Shown one piece after another: positions 34,063 to 42,717 of a stretch of 64,000 nt of DNA. Each line of letters begins with the position of its first letter. The first letter of the stretch is position 1. The stretch is from Nocardioides faecalis (GTDB lineage: Bacteria > Actinomycetota > Actinomycetes > Propionibacteriales > Nocardioidaceae), in contig NZ_CP074406.1 in the NCBI RefSeq assembly GCF_018388425.1, forward strand, positions 992,001-1,056,000. Direction: 5' to 3'. Below the pieces are notes generated by a model. It was not told the origin of the DNA. It saw only the letters and a program-made list of their open reading frames with translations, and did no database searches. The translations under genes were made by a program, and so were the position numbers.

Positions 34063-35913
34063 GTGACGATGCGCTCCGACGACGCACCCGTCCGGGTCGG
34101 GGACTACACCCTGCTCACCCGGCTGGGGGAGGGCGGCATGGGCATCGTGCACCTGGCCAGCGGCCCCGACGGGCGGCGGGTGGCGCTGAAGGTGCTGCGC
34201 CCGCAGGTGGTCGGCGACGAGGAGGCCCGGGGCCGGCTGGCCCGCGAGGTCGGCTCGCTGCGCCGGGTGCGCAGCCCGTACGTGGCCGAGATGATCACGG
34301 CCGACCCGTGGGCCGAGGTGCCCTTCGTGGTCACCCGCTACGTGCCCGGGCTGTCGTTGCACGAGCACGTCGCCGCCGAGGGCCCCGTCACCGGCCCCGA
34401 CCTGTACTGGCTCGCCGGCTGCCTGGCCGAGGGCCTCGCCGCGGTGCACGCGGTCGGGGTGCTGCACCGCGACATCAAGCCCGGCAACGTGCTGATGGAG
34501 GGCCGCACCCCGATCCTCATCGACTTCGGCCTGGCCCGGGTCGCCGAGGACGTGCGGCTCACCCAGACCGGCTGGCTGCTCGGCGCCCCCGGCTACCTGG
34601 CCCCCGAGGTGCTCTACGGCGAGGAGGCCACCCCGGCCGCCGACGTGCACGCCTGGGCCGCGACCGTGGCGTACGCCGCCAGCGGCCGCGCCCCCTACGG
34701 CCGCGGCCCGGCGATGGCGATCATGGACCGCACCCGGCGCGGCCAGCACGACCTGCGCGGCATCGAGCAGCCGCTGGCCGACGTGCTCGCCGCCGCCCTG
34801 CACCCCGACCCCCTGGAGCGGCCGCTGCTCAGCGAGCTGCTCGCCTGGCTCCGCCCGCTCAGCACCCGCCCCGAGCTGCCGCCCGTGCCGCCGCCGGGAG
34901 GGCTGTTCGCTTCGGGCACGCCGAGCGACGACGACTTCACGCTGCCGCTCGCGCTGGCCTCCGGCAACGACCGCACCACACCGGCGGCTCCGGCGGCTCC
35001 GGCGGCGCCGGCGACCGACGACGTCGCCACGGTGGTCGAGCCCGCGAGCTCCGGAACCCGGGTCCTGCCCACCGAGGTCGCCCCGCCGCAGCCGCCGGTT
35101 CGGGCAGCGGCACCGCCGCCCCCTGTCGCACCGCCTCCGCCGCCGGTCGCGGCGCCGGCCGCAGCGCCACAGCCGGTCACGGCACCGGCGCCGGCCCCGG
35201 ACGTGGTGCGGCGCATGGAGCAGGACTGGGACCGCGCGCACGGGGTCGCGGCGCCCGCGTCGTACGACCCGGCGCACGGGCCGGCGCACGGGCCGGCGTT
35301 CGACCCGGCCTACGACCCGGCGTTCGACCCGGCCTACGGACCGGCGCCGCAGGCGCCCCTGGCCGAGCGGCTGCGGCGCTGGACGCTGGTCGGGCTCGGC
35401 GCGGTCGTGCTCGGCACCGGCTTCGCGGTGGCACCGTGGGTGGCCACGGCGGTCGTGGTGCTCGCGGTGTGGCTGCTGCGCACCGGCTCGCTGACCGGCT
35501 CCGCGCTGGCCGGGCGGCGTGCCACCCGCGGCCCCAAGTGGTACGACGTCCCCGGGCTGGTCGTCTCCAGCCCCTGGCACCTGGTCCGCGCGCTGACCGG
35601 CACCGTGGTGCTGGTGACCTGGAGCGCTGGGCTCGGGCTGGCCGCGGGCCTGATCTGCTACGCGCTGGCGCTCGACCTGCCCAGCACGCTGCTGGCCTGC
35701 GGTGCCACCCTCGGCCTGGCGCTGTGGACCGGCCCTGGCGCCAGCCGGTTCCGCTCGCCGCTCTCCCGGGTGCTGGTGCCGGTGTGCCGCCGCCCGCTGC
35801 CGTGGCTCGTGGGCTGCGCCTCGCTGCTCGGGGTGGCGGTGCTGCTCGGGCTGGTGGTCGCCGGGCAGGGCGTGAGCTGGACGCCGTGGCCCCAGGGGCC
35901 CTTCGGGCTCTGA
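34063..35913 (+). CDS. Membrane-anchored Ser/Thr protein kinase (PASTA-less, multi-TM C-terminus)
   Basis: 616 residues from GTG 34063. Kinase domain at about 12-270: P-loop LGEGGMGIVHLA, VALKVL, catalytic HRDIKPGNV, DFGLA, and a GAPGYLAPEV substrate loop. A Pro/Ala-rich linker (about 275-420) includes repeats built on DPAYDPAFDPAYGP. The C-terminal part (about 430-616) has four or five hydrophobic helices (LVGLGAVVLGTGFAVAPWVA, LVTWSAGLGLAAGLICYALA, LVGCASLLGVAVLLGLVVAG), so the kinase is held at the membrane facing the cytoplasm. No PASTA or sensor domain. Monocistronic. Confidence 0.92.
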   Translation: MTMRSDDAPVRVGDYTLLTRLGEGGMGIVHLASGPDGRRVALKVLRPQVVGDEEARGRLAREVGSLRRVRSPYVAEMITADPWAEVPFVVTRYVPGLSLHEHVAAEGPVTGPDLYWLAGCLAEGLAAVHAVGVLHRDIKPGNVLMEGRTPILIDFGLARVAEDVRLTQTGWLLGAPGYLAPEVLYGEEATPAADVHAWAATVAYAASGRAPYGRGPAMAIMDRTRRGQHDLRGIEQPLADVLAAALHPDPLERPLLSELLAWLRPLSTRPELPPVPPPGGLFASGTPSDDDFTLPLALASGNDRTTPAAPAAPAAPATDDVATVVEPASSGTRVLPTEVAPPQPPVRAAAPPPPVAPPPPPVAAPAAAPQPVTAPAPAPDVVRRMEQDWDRAHGVAAPASYDPAHGPAHGPAFDPAYDPAFDPAYGPAPQAPLAERLRRWTLVGLGAVVLGTGFAVAPWVATAVVVLAVWLLRTGSLTGSALAGRRATRGPKWYDVPGLVVSSPWHLVRALTGTVVLVTWSAGLGLAAGLICYALALDLPSTLLACGATLGLALWTGPGASRFRSPLSRVLVPVCRRPLPWLVGCASLLGVAVLLGLVVAGQGVSWTPWPQGPFGL

Positions 35914-36000
35914 GGCGTCACCCGGGGGCCGCCCGAGGGCCAACCGGGAGCCGCCGGTCCGCACGATCCCCGGCGGCGGCGACGTGGCACACTGAGCCCC

Positions 36001-36027
36001 ATGGCCACCGCCACGATCATTACCTAG
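36001..36027 (+). CDS. Candidate Thr/Ile leader peptide of cimA
   Basis: Nine codons, MATATIIT then TAG, with three Thr and two adjacent Ile codons. CACACT ends 7 nt before the ATG as a weak -10, so the leader is probably leaderless. It is followed by an 8-bp perfect stem (36028-36035/36043-36050) and then a terminator with U-tract (36063-36083), 57 bp before cimA. Citramalate synthase feeds isoleucine synthesis, so Ile (and Thr) codons are the expected control signal. Confidence 0.7.
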   Translation: MATATIIT

Positions 36028-36083
36028 CGCGTCCGCGAGCTCCGGACGCGCCAGCCTCTCGTGCCCCGGGGGGCTTTTGTTTT
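36028..36083 (+). terminator. Attenuator of cimA: stem plus intrinsic terminator
   Basis: First stem CGCGTCCG/CGGACGCG (36028-36050, 7-nt loop) starts at the leader stop codon. The second element, GCCCCGGGGGGC then TTTTGTTTT (36063-36083), is a compact GC stem followed by a rare T-rich run for this genome: an intrinsic terminator placed before cimA. Stalled translation of the leader would be expected to alter the first stem and, indirectly, termination. Confidence 0.7.
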
Positions 36084-36140
36084 GCCCTGGCATCTCGGGG
36101 CCTTCTCCCGCCAGCCCCACCTTTCGAGAAGTGATCCCAG

Positions 36141-37772
36141 ATGAGCACCAGCACGACTCCCAGCACGCCCACCGACCTCGACCTGCACGGCGCCTTCCAC
36201 GTCTACGACACGACGCTGCGCGACGGCATGCAGCAGGAGGGCCTGAACCCGACGGTCGCCGACAAGCTGACCATCGCCCGGCACCTCGACGGCCTCGGCG
36301 TGGGCTTCATCGAAGGCGGCTGGCCGGGGGCGAACCCCAAGGACACCGCGTTCTTCCGCCGCGCGGTGGCCGAGCTCGACCTGAAGCACGCGCGGCTGGT
36401 CGCCTTCGGCGCCACCCGCAAGGCCGGGGCTGTCGCGGCGGACGACCCGCAGGTCGCGGGACTGCGCGAGTCCGGCGCGGGCGTGGTCACCCTGGTCGCG
36501 AAGTCCCACCTGGGCCACGTGGAGAAGGCGCTGCGCACCACGCCGGCCGAGAACCTGGCGATGATCCGCGACACCGTCGCCCACCTGCGCGCCGAGGGCC
36601 AGCAGGTGTTCCTCGACGCCGAGCACTTCTTCGACGGCTACCGGCTCGACCGGGCCTATGCGCTGGAGGTGCTGCGCACGGCGTACGACGCCGGGGCCGA
36701 GGTCGCCGCGCTGTGCGACACCAACGGCGGCATGCTGCCCGGCTGGGTGGCCGACGTGGTGCACGACGTCATCGAGAGCGCCGGGGTGCGGGTCGGCATC
36801 CACTGCCACAACGACACCGGCCTCGCGGTGGCGAACACGCTGGCGGCGGTCGAGGCGGGCGCCACCCACGTGCAGGGCTGCATCAACGGCTACGGCGAGC
36901 GCACCGGCAACGCGGACCTGGTCAACGTCGTGGCGAACCTCGAGCTCAAGCTGGACCGGCAGGTGCTGCCGCCGGGCCTGCTGCGCGAGGCCACCCGGAT
37001 CGCGCACGCGGTCGCCGAGGTGACCAACGTGCCGCCGTCGGCGCGCCAGCCCTATGTCGGCACGTCGGCCTTCGCGCACAAGGCCGGCCTGCACGCCTCG
37101 GCGATCAAGGTCGACCCCGACCTCTACCAGCACATGGACCCTGGCGACGTCGGCAACGACATGCGGCTGCTGGTCTCCGACATGGCCGGGCGGGCCTCGA
37201 TCGAGCTGAAGGGCCGCGAGCTCGGCTTCGACCTCTCCGACGCCCCCGACGTGGTCACCCGGGTCACCGCCCGGGTCAAGGAGATGGAGGCGCACGGCTA
37301 CACGTTCGAGGCCGCCGACGCCTCCTTCGAGCTGCTGCTCATCGAGGAGGCCGAGGGCGCGCGGCCGTCGTACTTCGACGTCGAGAGCTGGCGGGTGATC
37401 ACCGAGACCCTCACCCACGCGCGGCCGGGGGAGGAGGCCGTCTCCGAGGCCACGGTGAAGCTGAGGGCCGAGGACGTGCGGTACGTCGTCACCGGCGAGG
37501 GCAACGGTCCCGTCAACGCCCTCGACCAGGCGCTGCGCTCGGCGATCGTGCAGGCCTACCCGGAGATCGGGCGCTTCGAGCTCATCGACTTCAAGGTCCG
37601 CATCCTCGACCAGGGCCACGGCACCGACGCCATCACCCGGGTGCTGATCGAGACCAGCGACGGCGCCTCCTCGTGGGTCACCGTCGGGGTCGGCGCGAAC
37701 GTCATCGAGGCCTCCTGGGAGGCGCTGGTGGACAGCATCACCTACGGCCTGCTGCGCCACCGCCAGCCCTGA
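36141..37772 (+). CDS. cimA: (R)-citramalate synthase
   Basis: 543 residues. Condenses pyruvate and acetyl-CoA to citramalate on the threonine-independent route to isoleucine. DRE-TIM metallolyase domain (about 15-290): VYDTTLRDGMQQEG, FIEGGWPGANPKDT, FLDAEHFFDGY, LCDTNGGMLPG, IHCHNDTGLAVAN, VQGCINGYGERTGNADL. A linker with AFAHKAGLHASAI and a C-terminal LeuA-type allosteric domain (about 400-535) follow. The GGWPGANPKD region matches TIGR00977-type citramalate/alpha-isopropylmalate synthases rather than LeuA. Preceded by an attenuator-like leader. Confidence 0.94.
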   Translation: MSTSTTPSTPTDLDLHGAFHVYDTTLRDGMQQEGLNPTVADKLTIARHLDGLGVGFIEGGWPGANPKDTAFFRRAVAELDLKHARLVAFGATRKAGAVAADDPQVAGLRESGAGVVTLVAKSHLGHVEKALRTTPAENLAMIRDTVAHLRAEGQQVFLDAEHFFDGYRLDRAYALEVLRTAYDAGAEVAALCDTNGGMLPGWVADVVHDVIESAGVRVGIHCHNDTGLAVANTLAAVEAGATHVQGCINGYGERTGNADLVNVVANLELKLDRQVLPPGLLREATRIAHAVAEVTNVPPSARQPYVGTSAFAHKAGLHASAIKVDPDLYQHMDPGDVGNDMRLLVSDMAGRASIELKGRELGFDLSDAPDVVTRVTARVKEMEAHGYTFEAADASFELLLIEEAEGARPSYFDVESWRVITETLTHARPGEEAVSEATVKLRAEDVRYVVTGEGNGPVNALDQALRSAIVQAYPEIGRFELIDFKVRILDQGHGTDAITRVLIETSDGASSWVTVGVGANVIEASWEALVDSITYGLLRHRQP

Positions 37773-37777
37773 CCCCT

Positions 37778-37865
37778 CGCCGAATCACCCCCTGTGGTCC
37801 GCCGAATCACCTGTTGTGGCTCGCCGAATCACCTGTTGTGGCGCGCCGAGTCACCCGTTGTGGTC
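37778..37865. repeat. Four tandem copies of a 22-bp repeat (array A)
   Basis: Copies start at 37778, 37800, 37822 and 37844; core CGCCGAATCACCTGTTGTGG, with a few differences in copies 1 and 4. It lies between the convergent ends of cimA and a tetR gene. The same unit occurs in reverse orientation at 43344-43453. Confidence 0.9.
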
Positions 37866-37921
37866 GGCGCACAGCCACCCCAGCCGGTACGACGGGCAGG
37901 GTGCCGCGGCGGCGTAGGTGC

Positions 37922-38512
37922 TCAGCGACCGACGACGCGGTGGACCAGGTCGGACCAGCCGGCGAGGACGCGCTCCTCGGTCATCTGGCCGGAGTCGATC
38001 TGTTGGCGCAGCACGGGCACGTGCAGGGGAGTGACCAGCGCATTGGCCAGGTAGGGCAGGTCGCCCTCGACGCCGAGCTCGGTGAGCAGCACTCGTACGT
38101 GCAGGACGACGAACCCGATCACCGCCGCGTTCTCCGACCAGGCGCGGCCGGCGGCGTCGATGAGCGCGCCCTGGTCGCGGTGGAGGCGCAGCCGGGCGGG
38201 ACCGAACGCGAGCAGCCGGTCCAGGGCGGGGGCGCCGGGGCCCAGCGGCGGCGGCCCGCTGAGCACGGCGGCCTGCCACTCGGCCTCGCGGTGATCGAGC
38301 AGCGAGGCCATCAGCCCCTCGCGGCTGCCGAAGCGCCGGAAGACGGTGCCCTTGCCGACGCCGGCCCGGGCGGCGACCGCGTCCATCGTGAGCCCGGCGG
38401 CACCGTGCACACTCATCAGCTCGCCGGCGGCCTGCAGCAGCGCGGTGCGGTTGCGTGCGGCGTCGCTGCGCTCGACCGGCCTGGACGAGAGCACGGGGAT
38501 GTACTCGGGCAT
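37922..38512 (-). CDS. TetR-family regulator
   Basis: 196 residues from ATG 38512. N-terminal TetR helix-turn-helix (about 18-66: NRTALLQAAGELMSVHG, LTMDAVAARAGVGKGTVFRRFGSREGLMASLL) and a ligand domain with the SDLV-type C-terminus often seen beside flavodoxin/NAD(P)H reductases. Divergent from an FMN reductase gene across 94 bp that holds a palindrome, so it probably represses that gene and itself. Confidence 0.92.
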   Translation of the reverse strand: MPEYIPVLSSRPVERSDAARNRTALLQAAGELMSVHGAAGLTMDAVAARAGVGKGTVFRRFGSREGLMASLLDHREAEWQAAVLSGPPPLGPGAPALDRLLAFGPARLRLHRDQGALIDAAGRAWSENAAVIGFVVLHVRVLLTELGVEGDLPYLANALVTPLHVPVLRQQIDSGQMTEERVLAGWSDLVHRVVGR

Positions 38513-38582
38513 GACCTGGCCAGCCTAGGCGGGTGTAGCCGGGCGTGTGGTGAGAAAAGTTCGCCAGGAGCGGAATAGGAAC

Positions 38583-38596
38583 CGGACTGTGGTCCG
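38583..38596. promoter_or_regulatory. Candidate TetR operator (CGGAC-N4-GTCCG)
   Basis: Perfect palindrome CGGACTGTGGTCCG, 10 bp before the reductase ATG and 70 bp before the divergent tetR gene, the expected site for autorepression and repression of the reductase. Confidence 0.55.
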
Positions 38597-38606
38597 TTTA
38601 GCCTGC

Positions 38607-39152
38607 ATGACTGACACCCGTGTAGCCGTCCTCGTCGGCAGCCTCCGCGCCGACTCCGTGAACCGCAAGATCGCCGAGCTGTTGCGCGACAACGCTCCCG
38701 CCGGGGTCACCCTGGACCTCGTCGAGGGCCTGGAGCAGCTCCCCTTCTACAACCAGGACATCGACACCGACGCCGCGCCCGAGGTCGTCACCGCCGTCCG
38801 CGAGCGGGTCGCCACCGCCGACCGCGTCCTCGCCGTGACCCCCGAGTACAACGGCACCATGCCGGCGGTGCTGAACAACGCGATCGACTGGCTCTCGCGC
38901 CCCTACGGTGCGGGCGCCATCGCCGGCAAGCCGTTCGGTGTCGTCGGCGCCACCCCGACGCCGTACGGCGGCAAGTGGGCCCACGAGGACACCGTCCGCT
39001 CCGCGCGGATCGCCGGCGCGGTCGTCATCGAGGACGTCACCGTCTCCCAGCCCGCGGTCGAGGTCGACCCGACCACCGACCCCGAGGCGCGCGCCAAGCT
39101 GCTCGCCGCCCTGGACACCCTCGTCCAGGGGCAGCCCGCCGACGCCGCCTGA
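38607..39152 (+). CDS. NADPH-dependent FMN reductase / quinone reductase family
   Basis: 181 residues from ATG 38607. Flavodoxin-like fold: VAVLVGSLRADSVNRKIAELL (phosphate loop), LPFYNQDID, VTPEYNGTMPAVLNNAIDWLSRP and KPFGVVGATPTPYGGKWA, typical of the NADPH_dep_FMN_red family (azoreductase/SsuE-like). A detoxification or stress role is likely given the divergent TetR regulator. Cytoplasmic. Confidence 0.92.
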   Translation: MTDTRVAVLVGSLRADSVNRKIAELLRDNAPAGVTLDLVEGLEQLPFYNQDIDTDAAPEVVTAVRERVATADRVLAVTPEYNGTMPAVLNNAIDWLSRPYGAGAIAGKPFGVVGATPTPYGGKWAHEDTVRSARIAGAVVIEDVTVSQPAVEVDPTTDPEARAKLLAALDTLVQGQPADAA

Positions 39153-39196
39153 GCCTGGCACCAGCGCCCGGCACCGCCACGGGCTACGGTCGGGTC

Positions 39197-40630
39197 GTGA
39201 CCGAGCTGCACGACCTGACCGCGCTCGAGCAGGGGGCGCTGATCCGCTCCGGTGAGATCTCCGCCGTCGAGCTCACCGAGCACTACCTGCACCGCATCGA
39301 ACGCGCCGCCGCGGACTCCCCGGAGTTCGTCGGCGGCGCGTTCGCGTTCCTCGACCCCGACGCGGCCCGGCTGCGCGCCCGCGAGGTGGCCGCCGTCGGT
39401 CCCGTCGGGGACGGCGCCTCGCCCCTGGCCGGCGTACCGACGGCGATCAAGGACCTCAACCTGACCAAGGGCGTGCCCACCGGGTTCGGCTCGCCCGCCT
39501 TCGCCGGCTACGTGCCCGAGGTCTCCGACGGCGTCACCCTGGCGATCGAGGACGCCGGCATGGTCAGCCTCGGCAAGACCAGCACGCCGGAGTTCGGCTC
39601 GCCCTGCTACACCGAGCCCGAGGGGCGCCCGCCGGCCGTCACGCCGTGGGACGTCACCCGGATGGCCGGCGGCTCCTCGGGCGGGGCGGCGGCCGCGGTC
39701 GCCGCCGGCCTGGTGCCGCTCGCGCAGGGCTCCGACGGCGGCGGCTCGATCCGGATCCCCGCCTCCTGCTGCGGCCTGGTCGGTCTCAAGCCCAGCCGCG
39801 GCCGGATCAGCGGCTTCCCCATGTACGGCGACCCGGTCGGCCTGGCCGTCCCCGGCTCGATCGCCCGCAGTGTCGGCGACGCCGCTGCGCTGCTCGACGT
39901 GCTGGCCGGCCGCCGCGCCGGCGACCCGTTCTGGGCGCCCGAGCCGGCCGGCACCTTCCTCTCCGCCGTCGGCCGCGACCCCGGCCGGCTGCGGATCGCC
40001 TGCTTCGACGAGCCGGTCATCGCCGATGCCGACGTGCACCCCGACGTGCGCCGCGCCTACACCGACGCCGCCGAGCTGCTGAGCTCGCTGGGCCACTCGG
40101 TGGAGGGCGTCCCGGTGCCGCTGCCCCGTGAGGCGGTCACGGTCTTCGAGACCTGCTGGGCGGTGCTCACCGCGCTGTCCACGGTGCCGCTGGACGAGGA
40201 CCGGCGCGCCTCGCTGCGGCCGCTGACCCGGTGGCTGGGGGAGCGCGGCGAGGCCGTGTCGGGGCCGGAGTTCGGCCTCGCAGTCGGCGGGCTGCGGCGC
40301 CACGCCGCCGAGGCGCTGGTCGCGCTCGCGCCGTACGACGCCGTGCTGACGCCGACCGTGGCGACGCCGCCGCTGCCGGTCGGCGCGCTGCGCGACGACG
40401 CCGACCCGGCCGCGGACTTCGAGGCGCAGAAGCGCTTCACCCCGTGGACCTCGGCGTGGAACGTGACCGGGATGCCGGCGATCTCCCTGCCGCTGCACCA
40501 GACCGCCGACGGTCTGCCCGTGGGGATCATGCTGGCCGCGCGGCCGGCCGAGGAGGAGCTGCTGCTCTCGCTGGCCGCACAGGTCGAGGCCGCCGCGCCG
40601 TGGCGCGACCGGCGCCCGCCGCTGTGGTGA
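39197..40630 (+). CDS. Amidase signature family enzyme
   Basis: 477 residues from GTG 39197; TACGGT 6 nt upstream suggests a leaderless start. Amidase-signature catalytic triad Lys85 (AIKDLN), cis-Ser160 in GGSSGG and nucleophile Ser184 in DGGGSIRIPASCCGLVGLKPSRGR. Length typical of the family. Hydrolyses an amide (aryl-acylamide, fatty amide or similar); substrate not predictable. It lacks gatB/gatC neighbours, so not the tRNA amidotransferase GatA. Confidence 0.92.
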   Translation: MTELHDLTALEQGALIRSGEISAVELTEHYLHRIERAAADSPEFVGGAFAFLDPDAARLRAREVAAVGPVGDGASPLAGVPTAIKDLNLTKGVPTGFGSPAFAGYVPEVSDGVTLAIEDAGMVSLGKTSTPEFGSPCYTEPEGRPPAVTPWDVTRMAGGSSGGAAAAVAAGLVPLAQGSDGGGSIRIPASCCGLVGLKPSRGRISGFPMYGDPVGLAVPGSIARSVGDAAALLDVLAGRRAGDPFWAPEPAGTFLSAVGRDPGRLRIACFDEPVIADADVHPDVRRAYTDAAELLSSLGHSVEGVPVPLPREAVTVFETCWAVLTALSTVPLDEDRRASLRPLTRWLGERGEAVSGPEFGLAVGGLRRHAAEALVALAPYDAVLTPTVATPPLPVGALRDDADPAADFEAQKRFTPWTSAWNVTGMPAISLPLHQTADGLPVGIMLAARPAEEELLLSLAAQVEAAAPWRDRRPPLW

Positions 40631-40634
40631 GCCG

Positions 40635-41246
40635 CTAGTCGTCGCCGATGCCGCGCGCGTGCAGCGCGTCCCCGGTCGCCCGGGCGTGCGCGACCACCCG
40701 GATCACCATCGGGGTCAGGTACGCCCGAGGACTGCGCTCCAGGCCCCGGGCGCGGGCGGCGTCCCGGGTCTCCGCGGCGATCTGCAGGGTCAGCGGGATG
40801 CCACGGATCATCAGCGAGAACGCCAGCGCCACCAGCTCGGGACGCACCCCGAAGCGCCGCGTCGGCTCCAGCCAGCGGGTGACGGTGTCGACCAGCCGGT
40901 CGACCGACGTGGTGGTCGTGAACGCCGTCGCCATCAGCAGGAGCGCGACGAACGCCCCCACCACCACGAAGGCGTGCTCGGCGCCGCGCTGCCAGGTCTG
41001 GTAGCCGGCCAGCAGCGCCATCCCGATCGCGATCCCGCGCAGCGCGCGAGCGGCGCGGCCCACCCGCACCCCGGCCACCGCGCACACCACGACCGCCAGC
41101 ACCAGCAGACCCGCGGTCGTGCCCACCGAGCGGAAGGCGACCGCGACCACGCTGAGCACCACCAGCGCGAACAGCTTCGGTCCCACGGGCAACCGGTGCA
41201 GCACGGTGTCACCGGGCTGGTAGTCGCCGATCGGCCCCGCGCTCAC
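40635..41246 (-). CDS. bioN: ECF transporter T component of biotin uptake system
   Basis: 203 residues. CbiQ/EcfT-type membrane scaffold with about four to five helices (LFALVVLSVVAVAFRSVG, GLLVLAVVVCAVAGVRVG, FVVVGAFVALLLMATAF) and the two coupling motifs near the C-terminus: AARARGLE and ALHARGI (Ala-Arg-Gly). Third gene of the bioY-bioM-bioN operon; ATG overlaps the ATPase stop by 4 bp. Confidence 0.92.
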   Translation of the reverse strand: MSAGPIGDYQPGDTVLHRLPVGPKLFALVVLSVVAVAFRSVGTTAGLLVLAVVVCAVAGVRVGRAARALRGIAIGMALLAGYQTWQRGAEHAFVVVGAFVALLLMATAFTTTTSVDRLVDTVTRWLEPTRRFGVRPELVALAFSLMIRGIPLTLQIAAETRDAARARGLERSPRAYLTPMVIRVVAHARATGDALHARGIGDD

Positions 41247-41944
41247 CCGACCGACGCCCGGTAGTGCGCCACCACGTCGGCGGGCGGGCCGTCGGCCACC
41301 ACCCGGCCGTGCTCGACCAGCAGCGCCCGGTCGCAGCGCAGTGCCAGGTCGAGGTCGTGGGTGGCGAGCACGAGCTGCTGCGGCAGGCCGAGCAGCAGGT
41401 CGCCGATGCGGCGGGCGTTGCGCAGGTCCAGCAGGGTGGTCGGCTCGTCCGCGACCAGGATCGTCGGGTCGACGGCCAGCACCCCGGCGAGCGCGAGCAG
41501 CTGCCGCTGACCGCCGGAGAGCGTGTGCACGCTGCGGTCCGCCAGCTCGGCCAGGCCGTAGCCGGCCAGCACCTCGCGCGCGGCCACGTCCCGGGCCTCG
41601 CGGCCCTTGACCCGGTGCCGCAGCGAGAGCGCCACGTCCTCGGCGACCGTGGGCATCACCAGCTGCGCGGTGGGGTCGGTGAACGCGAAACCCACCCGGC
41701 GTCGTACCTCGCGGCCCTTCTTGGCCACGTCCAGGCCGTCCACCAGCACCCGGCCGGAGGTGGGCTCGACGAGGCCGTTGACCAGGCGCGCCAGCGTCGA
41801 CTTGCCCGAGCCGTTGGGGCCGATCAACGCCACCCGGTGCTCGGTGAGGTCGAGGGTCGTCTCGTCCAGCACGGTGACCTCGGGCGCCGGCCCGCCCGGC
41901 GTCGCGGCCCGGACGACGACCCGCTCGAGCTGGATGCGACTCAC
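41243..41944 (-). CDS. bioM: ECF transporter ATPase of biotin uptake system
   Basis: 233 residues from GTG 41944 (GTGA overlap with bioY). ABC ATPase: Walker A GPNGSGKST, Q-loop FTDPTAQLVMPTV, signature LSGGQRQLLALA, Walker B TILVADEPTTLLD and H-loop LATHDLDLA. A single ATPase gene serves the transporter, as in actinobacterial BioMNY. Confidence 0.93.
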   Translation of the reverse strand: MSRIQLERVVVRAATPGGPAPEVTVLDETTLDLTEHRVALIGPNGSGKSTLARLVNGLVEPTSGRVLVDGLDVAKKGREVRRRVGFAFTDPTAQLVMPTVAEDVALSLRHRVKGREARDVAAREVLAGYGLAELADRSVHTLSGGQRQLLALAGVLAVDPTILVADEPTTLLDLRNARRIGDLLLGLPQQLVLATHDLDLALRCDRALLVEHGRVVADGPPADVVAHYRASVG

Positions 41945-42588
41945 GCGGGGGCGCCGGGGGTGACGCTGCCCGTGCCCTGGCTGCCCGGGCTCTGGCTGCC
42001 CGTGGCCTCGCCGCGGTCGCGCCGGGTGCGTCGCGGGCGACCGACCAGGTCGGGGAAGGCGCGGTGCACGGAGGTGGCCACGAGCGCCATGACGAGGTTC
42101 TTGACGATGTCGCCGGGGAAGTAGGCGGCGTCGTAGAGGAACGCCTCCTTCAGGCTCAGGTCCGCGCGCCAGGCGAGGTTCAGCGGCCCGAGGGTGTGGA
42201 CGAACAGGAAGCTGCTCAGCAGGCCGCAGGTGAACACCAGGGTGAAGTCGGTGGCGCGGGAGGCGTTGCGGTAGACCAGGTAGCCGCACAGCGCCGCGGC
42301 CAGCGGGAACGCCACCAGGTAGCCGGCGGTGACGCCGCTGAAGTGCGCCACGCCGGAGGTGCCTCCGGAGTAGATCGGCAGCACCAGCCCGGCGACCAGG
42401 TACAGCACCACCGCCGCGGCCCCGCGCGCCGGCCCCAGCACCGCACCCGCCAGGAGCACGCCGAAGGTCTGCAGCGAGTACGGCACGCCCACGCCGGTCT
42501 TGATGTCGGGCAGGATCGCGCACACCGCGATCAGCGCGGCGAACCCGGCGATCAGGGCGACGTCGGTCGTGGGACTGCGGCGGTTCAT
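41941..42588 (-). CDS. bioY: Biotin transporter BioY (ECF S component)
   Basis: 215 residues from ATG 42588. Six hydrophobic segments with BioY features: ILPDIKTGVGVPYSLQTFGVLLAGAVLG, GLVLPIYSGGTSG, FSGVTAGYLVAFPLAA and AYFPGDIVKNLVMALVA. The C-terminal tail is polar with repeated GSQSPGSQGTGS-like sequence and is unlikely to matter for transport. First gene of the operon; the upstream palindrome 42628-42640 is the likely BioQ site. Confidence 0.93.
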   Translation of the reverse strand: MNRRSPTTDVALIAGFAALIAVCAILPDIKTGVGVPYSLQTFGVLLAGAVLGPARGAAAVVLYLVAGLVLPIYSGGTSGVAHFSGVTAGYLVAFPLAAALCGYLVYRNASRATDFTLVFTCGLLSSFLFVHTLGPLNLAWRADLSLKEAFLYDAAYFPGDIVKNLVMALVATSVHRAFPDLVGRPRRTRRDRGEATGSQSPGSQGTGSVTPGAPA

Positions 42589-42627
42589 CGGCTCTCCTCG
42601 AGTGCGCCGACGGCGCGGCCACGGAAC

Positions 42628-42640
42628 TGAACGGTGTTCA
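42628..42640. promoter_or_regulatory. BioQ-type operator (TGAAC-N3-GTTCA)
   Basis: TGAACGGTGTTCA is a perfect 13-bp palindrome of the TGAAC-N3-GTTCA form described for BioQ regulators in Corynebacterium and Mycobacterium. It lies 40 bp before bioY and 78 bp before the divergent TetR gene, so one site can control both directions. Confidence 0.75.
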
Positions 42641-42717
42641 GGTTACGGCGGCGGCGGCGCACCGGGCAGAGTGGGTCCGACGAGTGGACCGCGCCGGGCG
42701 GTCGGAGGAGGACCAGG

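Noticed and set aside
34308..36134. 608-codon plus-strand ORF overlapping the membrane Ser/Thr kinase
   Set aside because: Out-of-frame shadow of the kinase gene, extremely Arg/Ala/Gly/Pro rich; the kinase motifs lie in the other frame.
37778..37865. 22-bp repeats considered as a CRISPR array
   Set aside because: Repeats are directly adjacent without unique spacers, and no cas gene is in the window.
36077..38578. 833-codon plus-strand ORF across cimA and the tetR gene
   Set aside because: Runs out of frame through cimA and antisense through tetR with no recognisable domain.
39197..40630. Amidase considered as GatA of the Glu-tRNA amidotransferase
   Set aside because: No gatB or gatC neighbours and it is divergent in setting; only the general amidase signature is shared.
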